From Mesorhizobium sp. LNHC252B00 (lineage in GTDB: Bacteria > Pseudomonadota > Alphaproteobacteria > Rhizobiales > Rhizobiaceae): 56,794 bases of DNA. Made by a program: the position numbers and the translations under genes. Positions 51,694 to 56,794 of the stretch are shown here, in pieces. Location of the stretch: contig NZ_AYWO01000005.1 in the NCBI RefSeq assembly GCF_000502955.1, positions 61,549 through 118,342 of the forward strand. The letters are read 5' to 3'. The notes beneath the pieces are model-generated. The model saw only the letters and a program-made list of their open reading frames with translations. It made no database searches and was not told where the DNA came from. Positions within the stretch are counted from its first letter, which is position 1; each line of letters begins with the position of its first letter.

Positions 51694-51723
51694 AAGCGCG
51701 TCGCTTCGGGAAGCGACGCGCTT
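51694..51723. terminator. 13-bp hairpin upstream of folD
   Basis: AAGCGCGTCGCTT and AAGCGACGCGCTT form a perfect 13-bp stem with a CGGG loop. It lies 27 bp before the folD start and 125 bp after the stop of the proline-rich gene on the same strand. It probably terminates that gene; T-rich sequence follows only weakly on the minus strand. It may also structure the folD leader. Confidence 0.5.
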
Positions 51724-51847
51724 TCTGATCTTTAACAGCGTGGCATCTTCACGAAAATTCCCACACGCAATCCCGCCAAAGCGCCGTCCCATGCCGTTTA
51801 CGCGAAACCGGCATGCTTTTGTACGACACGGCGAAGAATTTTGTGGC

Positions 51848-52726
51848 TCAGAAGTACCGGCGACGCGCGCGGCTCTCGGTGAGTTCGCGGACCGCTTCAC
51901 GGAATTCGCGCAGGCTGGCGCGGATTTCCTCGATCGGCGCTTGCGGTTCGACATCCTCCGTGGCCTGCCGCGCCTCTACCGATGGCTGGCGAGGCTGGGA
52001 TGACTGCTGCGGCGGGAAGGGCGGAGGCGCAGGGGCAGGCTGAGGCGGATAGGAGGGCTGGCCGGCATTGGGGGCCGACGTAGATTGCGGACGTGGATAG
52101 TCCGGCTGCTGTATGTAGGCCAAAGGCTGCGCGTAGGGATAGAGTTGCGGGCCCGAATACGCTCGCGGCGGCACCATGTGCGGAGGCTGAGGCGGCTGCG
52201 CCATCTGCGGCGGAAAGGGAGAATGGCCGCCGGGCTGGAAAGGCGGCGGGTAAGCAGCGGGAACTGGCTGCCGAGGCGCAATGGCCGGCGCCGACTGCGA
52301 ATAGGGAGAGTACGTCGGATCTTGCGTTGATATCGCGTTTTCAGCGGATACCCAACCGTGGGTATCGAAGGGCTCCTCCGGGACCGGCTTGCGGGACACG
52401 GCCTTGTGCAGCCACGACAGCAACGCTCGGATCCGGCCGGGCTGTGTCTGTGGCTGTGGCGTGGCTTGCGCATGGTTCATCGACGAGGCCGGCTCGTGGC
52501 CAGCCTGATACCCGCCTGTTGCACGCGACAGCTTCGGGTTCGTCGGCGTTTCGCGTTGTGAACGGGCGAGACGATGACGCGTGGCGGCATCCTCGCGCCA
52601 TGACGGGTCCGCCCGGTCTCCGATCGAGACCAGGGATGCGTCGGGTTCGTCGCCACGCACAGCCTGGCCAAGCGCCAGCAACGAGCGCTCGCGCTTCCAG
52701 TCTTCGCGGTTTTCCCTGTCGACCAT
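51848..52726 (-). CDS. Proline-rich protein of unknown function
   Basis: A 292-aa protein whose centre (about 125-250) is Pro/Gln/Tyr-rich and low in complexity (QPVPAAYPPPFQPGGHSPFP, PPQPAPAPPPFPPQQSSQPR). The end is a predicted helix IEEIRASLREFREAVRELTE followed by RARRRYF. There is no signal peptide or membrane helix. Codon use is like the neighbours, so it is coding, but no family is recognised. A scaffold or envelope-associated role would be a guess. Confidence 0.65.
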   Translation of the reverse strand: MVDRENREDWKRERSLLALGQAVRGDEPDASLVSIGDRADPSWREDAATRHRLARSQRETPTNPKLSRATGGYQAGHEPASSMNHAQATPQPQTQPGRIRALLSWLHKAVSRKPVPEEPFDTHGWVSAENAISTQDPTYSPYSQSAPAIAPRQPVPAAYPPPFQPGGHSPFPPQMAQPPQPPHMVPPRAYSGPQLYPYAQPLAYIQQPDYPRPQSTSAPNAGQPSYPPQPAPAPPPFPPQQSSQPRQPSVEARQATEDVEPQAPIEEIRASLREFREAVRELTESRARRRYF

Positions 52727-52989
52727 CGTCTGGAACTTTACCCCTTGCGACCCGCGAACAGCGATTGGCCATTCGTTAAGCCACGCTAAACAGGCACGGA
52801 AAACGAAAGGTTAATTTTTTCGCGCCGACGGTGCGGTTTCCCTCTGTAGTTGCATCTATTTGCAAAACACGCTGCGGCCGATGGCATTGCATGATCCCGA
52901 TCGCGGCACGGATCTCCCGTTCGTCCTGACGGGGGCTTCCCCACGGAACAGTCAGCGTCTATGTGAAGGCGTTGCTTCGGAGGCTTTCG

Positions 52990-53805
52990 ATGACGATCAG
53001 GCTTGTTCTCGCCGGCTGCGGCAATATGGGTTACGCCATGCTCTCGGGCTGGCTGAAATCCGGCAAGCTTGCGCCGTCGGCGGTTTTCGTGGTCGAGCCC
53101 AATGCCGATCTGCGCAATCGTGCCGCAGCGTTGGGCTGCGCCGCATCAGCCGATGCCGATGGCATTCCGGCCGATGCCGTGCCCGATCTCGTCGTCATCG
53201 CGGTGAAGCCGCAGGTGATCCGCGATGTCACCGCCGACTACAAGCGCTTCGCCGATGGCCGCACCACCTATGTCAGCATCGCCGCCGGCACGCCTACCGC
53301 CACCTTCGAGGACATCCTGGGCAACCGTGCACCGGTCGTGCGCTGCATGCCCAACACGCCGGCAGCGATCGGCAAGGGTATGATGGTGGTGTTTTCCAAC
53401 AAGCTGGTTTCCGACGACACCAAGCGTTTCGTCGCCGATCTTTTGTCGGCAAGCGGCGAAGTGACCACCGTCGACGACGAGGGCCTGATGGACGCGGTGA
53501 CCGCTGTGTCCGGATCGGGGCCGGCCTACATCTTCCATTTCATCGAGGCGCTGACCGTGGCCGCCGAGAAGGCCGGCCTGCCGACAGCGACCGCCAAGCT
53601 GCTCGCCATGCAGACCGTCTACGGCGCTGCCTCGCTTGCCGCCGAAAGCGGCGAGGAACCAGGTGTGCTGCGCCAGCAGGTCACGAGTCCCAACGGAACG
53701 ACGGCAGCAGCGCTGGCCGTGCTGATGGGCGAGGACCGGCTGACGCACCTTCTCACCGAGGCGGTTGAGGCTGCGCGGTTGCGATCGATCGAGCTCGGGA
53801 AGTAA
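52990..53805 (+). CDS. proC: Pyrroline-5-carboxylate reductase
   Basis: A 271-aa enzyme, last step of proline synthesis (pyrroline-5-carboxylate to proline with NAD(P)H). The Rossmann motif LAGCGNMGYAML starts the protein. The region VSGSGPAYIFHFIEAL and the C-terminal QVTSPNGTTAAALAVL are diagnostic. The ATG at 52990 has GGAGG nearby; a start at 52963 would read through that site. It is the last core gene before the AT-rich island. Confidence 0.95.
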   Translation: MTIRLVLAGCGNMGYAMLSGWLKSGKLAPSAVFVVEPNADLRNRAAALGCAASADADGIPADAVPDLVVIAVKPQVIRDVTADYKRFADGRTTYVSIAAGTPTATFEDILGNRAPVVRCMPNTPAAIGKGMMVVFSNKLVSDDTKRFVADLLSASGEVTTVDDEGLMDAVTAVSGSGPAYIFHFIEALTVAAEKAGLPTATAKLLAMQTVYGAASLAAESGEEPGVLRQQVTSPNGTTAAALAVLMGEDRLTHLLTEAVEAARLRSIELGK

Positions 53806-54033
53806 GCCGGTAGCTCCTTGCGTTGACGCCTTGGCGGAAACGCCCATCGCTTCGTCATCCTATGGTCTGCGCTGCGTCGCTCCGCTCCTTGCTCCGCCCG
53901 TGGATGACAAAGGGGAAGGCTTCGGTCAATCCGGTAGTGTCTCAGTTTGAAATTTGGAACCGGCTTGGCCGTGAACGGTTCCTTTAGGTTCGCGGCGCAT
54001 CCTGAAGCTGTCATAAGTCTGCATGGCGGTTCA

Positions 54034-54087
54034 TTGTGCGCCGCACAAGAGTCCCGTATTGTGCGTATCGCACATTAGGCATAGTGT
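54034..54087 (+). promoter_or_regulatory. Promoter with two palindromic operator boxes
   Basis: Two related dyads occur: TTGTGCG-C-CGCACAA at 54034-54048 and TGTGCG-TAT-CGCACA at 54060-54074, centres 26 bp apart. The second overlaps a good -35, TTGTGC (54059-54064). A -10, TAGTGT (54082-54087), lies 17 bp on. This is the usual design of a self-repressed toxin-antitoxin or controller gene. Transcription would start near 54094. Confidence 0.6.
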
Positions 54088-54095
54088 GCCGATTC

Positions 54096-54139
54096 GAAGC
54101 TCGGGGGGAGCTTCTTCGGCTGGAATGCCGAAGAAGGAG
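54096..54139 (+). promoter_or_regulatory. Leader with two competing hairpins at the ribosome site
   Basis: Hairpin A: GAAGCTC (54096-54102)/GAGCTTC (54108-54114). Hairpin B: CTTCTTCGGC (54111-54120)/GCCGAAGAAG (54127-54136), a perfect 10-bp stem whose 3' arm includes the first bases of the Shine-Dalgarno AAGGAG (54134-54139). The arms overlap at 54111-54114, so A and B exclude each other. B would hide the ribosome site; A would free it. This could set the dose of the antitoxin. Confidence 0.55.
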
Positions 54140-54148
54140 CAGACAAAA

Positions 54149-54580
54149 ATGGCCAATGTTTTCGACGTCGCCCAATTTATCTTGGAAGAGATGGGTGATC
54201 TGTCGGCCATGAAGTTGCAAAAGCTTGTTTACTATTCCCAGGCTTGGCATACCGTGTGGGCCGACCACACTCTTTTCAGAGAGAAAATCGAGGCTTGGAA
54301 GGACGGTCCTGTCTGTCCCGCCTTGTGGCGCGAACACGCCAGCGAATTCAAGGTCACAAAGATTGCTCGTGGTGACGCCGAGGAATTGGACAAGCGTGAG
54401 CGGCGAACCGTTAAAAACGTATTGAAGTTTTACGGCGGGAAGTCTGCACAATGGCTCAGCGATCTCACACATACGGAAGACCCTTGGCTGGATGCAAGAC
54501 GGGGAGCGAGGCCGGGCGAGAGAAGCAAGGTTGAAATCACGGTTTCAGCAATGCAGCGATATTATGCCTCTTTGACCTGA
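54149..54580 (+). CDS. Panacea-domain (SocA-like) antitoxin
   Basis: A 143-aa Panacea/DUF4065 protein: MKLQKLVYYSQAWHTVWAD, FREKIEAWKDGPVCPALW and the C-terminal motif TEDPWLDARRG are typical. Panacea domains act as antitoxins for many unrelated toxins, and SocA of Caulobacter is one member. The ATG at 54149 follows AAGGAG after nine bases; the open frame further upstream crosses the promoter boxes. It ends one base before the next gene, fitting an antitoxin-first toxin-antitoxin operon. The region is AT-richer than the core genome. Confidence 0.85.
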   Translation: MANVFDVAQFILEEMGDLSAMKLQKLVYYSQAWHTVWADHTLFREKIEAWKDGPVCPALWREHASEFKVTKIARGDAEELDKRERRTVKNVLKFYGGKSAQWLSDLTHTEDPWLDARRGARPGERSKVEITVSAMQRYYASLT

Positions 54581-54581
54581 A

Positions 54582-55040
54582 ATGGCCAAACCGAAAATCA
54601 AGAAGAAACCCGGTGGCGAATCCGTTCGGATTGGATCGGACCCTGACTCCTACTTAAAGATGAAGCCGGTTTGGCGGTTCAGTGATTTTGATTGGGACGG
54701 TCCGTTTGGTCACGAGTCTTGCCTGTCGCACATAGCCAATGTCAGAGGCCATATTGAAGACCACTTGGCCAATTTTGAATCGATGACATGGGACGAAATT
54801 TTAAAAGCCAGCGGCGGGCGATCATCCGGGAACAATAACCACCACATAGCCAGGGACAAGTTCAAGAAGGACGTTCAAGCTCGGCTAGAAGCGCGAAACA
54901 TTCACGCGGATACGCTGTTCTCTCTCAGGCTCGATCAAGGAACACGTATTTACGGCGTCCGCGAACTTAATTGCCTTCGCATCGTGTTCTTCGACCCGCA
55001 TCATAAAGACCACGGCAAGTGCGCCTACGAGTTTAGCTAG
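54582..55040 (+). CDS. Candidate toxin paired with Panacea antitoxin
   Basis: A 152-aa protein with a Lys-rich N-terminus, then YLKMKPVWRFSDFDWDGPFG, TWDEILKASGG and the C-terminal strands TRIYGVRELNCLRIVFFDPH. The final region recalls small mRNA-interferase-like folds (a beta strand pair ending in a DP-H-H motif), but no known toxin family is recognised with certainty. It starts one base after the antitoxin stop and is not followed by a close gene, so the two form a two-gene unit. Toxicity is inferred from context only. Confidence 0.65.
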   Translation: MAKPKIKKKPGGESVRIGSDPDSYLKMKPVWRFSDFDWDGPFGHESCLSHIANVRGHIEDHLANFESMTWDEILKASGGRSSGNNNHHIARDKFKKDVQARLEARNIHADTLFSLRLDQGTRIYGVRELNCLRIVFFDPHHKDHGKCAYEFS

Positions 55041-55122
55041 GCTGCTTCTTGTACGGGCCGCGCTTACCCGGCTTGGGCGCAACGGCGTCCATCTTCTCGC
55101 AAAGATCGTCCATCGCGGACGC

Positions 55123-55174
55123 TAGTCAGACCTTTTTTGCTATTAGTCATACCTTTTGTCGTGTTAGTCATACC
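55123..55174. repeat. Three direct repeats, exact 21-bp period
   Basis: TAGTCAGACC (55123-55132), TAGTCATACC (55144-55153) and TAGTCATACC (55165-55174) are spaced exactly 21 bp, two turns of the helix, with T-rich spacers. They lie 34 bp upstream of the ATPase start. Such phasing puts a bound protein on one face of the DNA, as in operators or iterons. The period also equals seven codons, but neither strand shows a convincing gene across it. Confidence 0.65.
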
Positions 55175-55207
55175 AATGTTGTGATTCCCGCCGCGAAGGA
55201 GACGCTT

Positions 55208-56470
55208 ATGGCAACGAAGCCGAAGGCGACGCAAAAGCCAAAGCCCCAGACCTCCGATGAATGGATGATGTTGGAATTCGAAATCCAGCGCCTGTTTGAC
55301 GGAGCCCCTGTTGATGAAGAGCAGTTGTTCGCGGGGCGCTCTAAGGAGGTAAATAAAATGCTCCAGACGGTAATGGAGCGGGCAAAGCATGTCGTTCTTT
55401 TCGGGGAGCGCGGAGTTGGCAAAACCTCATTGTCCAACATCTTTTGGAAGAGGTACGGAACAACCCTTCAAAGCTTCATAGTAGCGCGCGTCCAATGCGG
55501 ACCGCACGATGATTTCTCATCCGTGTGGATTAGAGGTCTTGAGGAGTTGAAGGCGATGGGCATTTCTCGGGGGCGCCCCGATTATGTCAATTTCGACACC
55601 AATTTTACGGCGATCACTCCGTCACAGGTTCGTCGTGAACTACAGAAAATAAATCCAAATGCTTTGCCGATTATAATTTTTGACGAGTACGACAAGGTTA
55701 CCGATGGCGATACCAAGGTTTTGATGGCTAACATAGTAAAGGAGCTTTATGATTTTGCTGTTCACACAACTGTAATAATTGTTGGAGTGGCTGAGAATAT
55801 ATCAGAATTGATAGCGGACCATGCCTCGATCGGGCGCGCTCTGGTTGATGTTCCGCTCCACAGGATGTCGGAAAGTGAACTTCGTGAAATAATCCACCAA
55901 AGAATCCGACAAACTCCGATGACATTCAGCAACGATGCGATCTGGACGGTTGTGATCCTATCGCGAGGATTGCCCTTCTTCACGCAAACCCTATCGAAGC
56001 TTGCGGCACTAAATGCCATTAAAACACGTCGCCTAAATATAAATAACGGTGATGTCGCAGAAGCTATGAAGCAGTTTATCGAAGACACCGCAGTATCGTT
56101 TCGCGACGCATATGGCGAAGCGACCAGAACGAACCAGAAAAACAACTTGAAAGAAACCCTACTCGCCTGTGCGCTGGCAAAAAGCGACGACGAGGGGTTT
56201 TTCAAAGCCGCTGATTTAATTGAACCACTTAGCGCTATTATGAAAGATAGACGCAGAATTGCTCACTTCGAAAAGCATCTCCGCCGCTTTAGTGGAGACG
56301 ATGGCGGCAAAATTCTCTCAAGGAGAGGCGGTGACCGGCAGCAAATGTTTCGCTTTGCCGACCCAATGATGCAGCCCTACGTGATCATCAATGGCATACA
56401 AAGCGGCATGATTGACGAAGATGCTAAGAATCTTCTTTTTCAGAAGGAGCAACGCGAGTTTGCCATCTAG
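55208..56470 (+). CDS. AAA+ ATPase, ORC1/Cdc6-like
   Basis: A 420-aa AAA+ ATPase. Walker A FGERGVGKTS is near residues 65-74, Walker B IIIFDE near 155-160 and sensor 1 VGVAEN near 192-197. An Arg likely to be the finger is in ASIGRAL near 210, and a probable winged-helix domain is at 310-400. The ATG at 55208 has AAGGAG six bases upstream; the frame is open upstream across the 21-bp repeats but without a ribosome site. Such ATPases occur on mobile and defence-related islands; the partner is unknown here. Its 3' end overlaps the opposite-strand gene at 56424. Confidence 0.82.
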   Translation: MATKPKATQKPKPQTSDEWMMLEFEIQRLFDGAPVDEEQLFAGRSKEVNKMLQTVMERAKHVVLFGERGVGKTSLSNIFWKRYGTTLQSFIVARVQCGPHDDFSSVWIRGLEELKAMGISRGRPDYVNFDTNFTAITPSQVRRELQKINPNALPIIIFDEYDKVTDGDTKVLMANIVKELYDFAVHTTVIIVGVAENISELIADHASIGRALVDVPLHRMSESELREIIHQRIRQTPMTFSNDAIWTVVILSRGLPFFTQTLSKLAALNAIKTRRLNINNGDVAEAMKQFIEDTAVSFRDAYGEATRTNQKNNLKETLLACALAKSDDEGFFKAADLIEPLSAIMKDRRRIAHFEKHLRRFSGDDGGKILSRRGGDRQQMFRFADPMMQPYVIINGIQSGMIDEDAKNLLFQKEQREFAI

Positions 56471-56672
56471 CCCTTGCGGCACTGGTCGCAATTTCTGCCT
56501 TACGCTTGGCGCTTAGCTTTTCCGCCCGCGCTTTCCCGCCTTGACTGGCAACCGATACCCGCGTGTTTTCCTGCACATCGTCGGCTTCCTCGCCGGTGGC
56601 AATGCGCATGACACGGACGGCATTGCCGATTACGTCGGCGGGGCGCCTCTGGCCCTTAGGTCCGGTCGGCAT
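56424..56672 (-). CDS. Small conserved protein (GGxARA...AAxARW type)
   Basis: An 82-aa protein with GPKGQRRPADVIGNAVRVMR at the start and GGKARAEKLSAKRKAEIATS leading to AARARW. This pattern is frequent in hypothetical rhizobial proteins, sometimes in plasmid or phage regions. The ATG at 56672 overlaps the preceding gene's stop as TGATG. Its 3' end overlaps the ATPase gene by 47 bp on the opposite strand. Highly basic, perhaps nucleic-acid binding. Confidence 0.7.
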   Translation of the reverse strand: MPTGPKGQRRPADVIGNAVRVMRIATGEEADDVQENTRVSVASQGGKARAEKLSAKRKAEIATSAARARWQTRVAPSEKEDS

Positions 56673-56794
56673 CACGATCCCTTCTCGGGTTCGGCCTTGG
56701 CGACGATCTTGTAGCCTGCTTTGTCCAGCGCCAGAATAGCGGCCTTTGCAAGGGGAATGCTGTTTTCATTTCCCTCAAATATCTGGTCTCGCGT
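56672..56794 (-). CDS. Unknown protein, C-terminal part only
   Basis: The last 40 codons of a minus-strand gene that continues past the window edge: EGNENSIPLAKAAILALDKA then YKIVAKAEPEKGS and a TGA. Its stop overlaps the start of the next gene (TGATG), so the two are translated together. The fragment is too short to assign. Confidence 0.6.
   Translation of the reverse strand, partial: TRDQIFEGNENSIPLAKAAILALDKAGYKIVAKAEPEKGS

Noticed and set aside
53930..53990. Possible IS end (TAGTGTCTCAGTTTGAAATT)
   Set aside because: It resembles some insertion-sequence ends but no partner repeat or transposase is present in the window.
55038..55113. Tiny minus-strand frame ending KRGPYKK-like before the ATPase
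   Set aside because: Only about 24 codons, with an upstream stop and no ribosome site; the basic tail recalls phage-type proteins but cannot be supported.
55123..55174. CRISPR array
   Set aside because: Three 10-bp repeats with 11-bp spacers are far too short for CRISPR repeats and spacers, and no cas genes are present.

Overview
The window looks like chromosomal DNA of a Mesorhizobium-like alphaproteobacterium (Hyphomicrobiales). The evidence is high GC, typical rhizobial gene neighbourhoods (scfR/aceA, zwf-pgl-edd, puuA/puuB with potFGHI, phasin), an alphaproteobacterial-type tRNA-His without G-1, and a small-RNA locus with CCUCCUCCC loops. This is inferred from recognised families, not from a database search.

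Layout. 1-3024: 3' end of a hydrogenase-4/Complex-I-like operon (hyfF-, hyfG- and hyfI-like) whose large subunit has lost all four Ni-binding cysteines. 3025-16957: an accessory, regulator-rich region of LysR and AraC genes divergent from short-chain dehydrogenases, MDR oxidoreductases, SnoaL-like proteins and hydrolases. It is littered with broken genes: a LysR/aminotransferase chimera, a frameshifted VOC gene, a tautomerase gene split by a small inversion, and iron-sulfur oxidoreductase and binding-protein remnants. 16958-17931: an IS6-type remnant, tRNA-His and a three-hairpin sRNA. 17932-26972: phasin, a large PAS histidine kinase with an upstream CtrA-type site, acetoacetyl-CoA synthetase and an AsmA-family protein.

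26991-41378: the putrescine uptake operon potFGHI, a DMT exporter, a DUF2167 protein, ScfR divergent from isocitrate lyase plus a small downstream gene, a degenerate receiver, a HAD hydrolase, then puuA and puuB. Together these import putrescine and start its gamma-glutamyl degradation. 41677-47700: an SH3-domain protein, an SDR, and zwf-pgl-edd, which feeds glucose-6-phosphate into the Entner-Doudoroff route. 47769-53805: a von Willebrand A-domain protein, a GlxA-type regulator, folD, a proline-rich protein and proC.

53930-56794: composition and codon use change (more AT-rich), marking a small island. It carries a Panacea-domain (SocA-like) antitoxin gene one base ahead of a small partner gene, a candidate toxin-antitoxin pair. 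Its upstream region has two palindromes and a leader with mutually exclusive hairpins. Next comes an ORC/Cdc6-like AAA+ ATPase preceded by three direct repeats at exact 21-bp spacing, then two overlapping small genes on the opposite strand. This island, the inverted tautomerase, the CCUCCUCCC sRNA and the nickel-less hydrogenase-like complex are the most interesting items.
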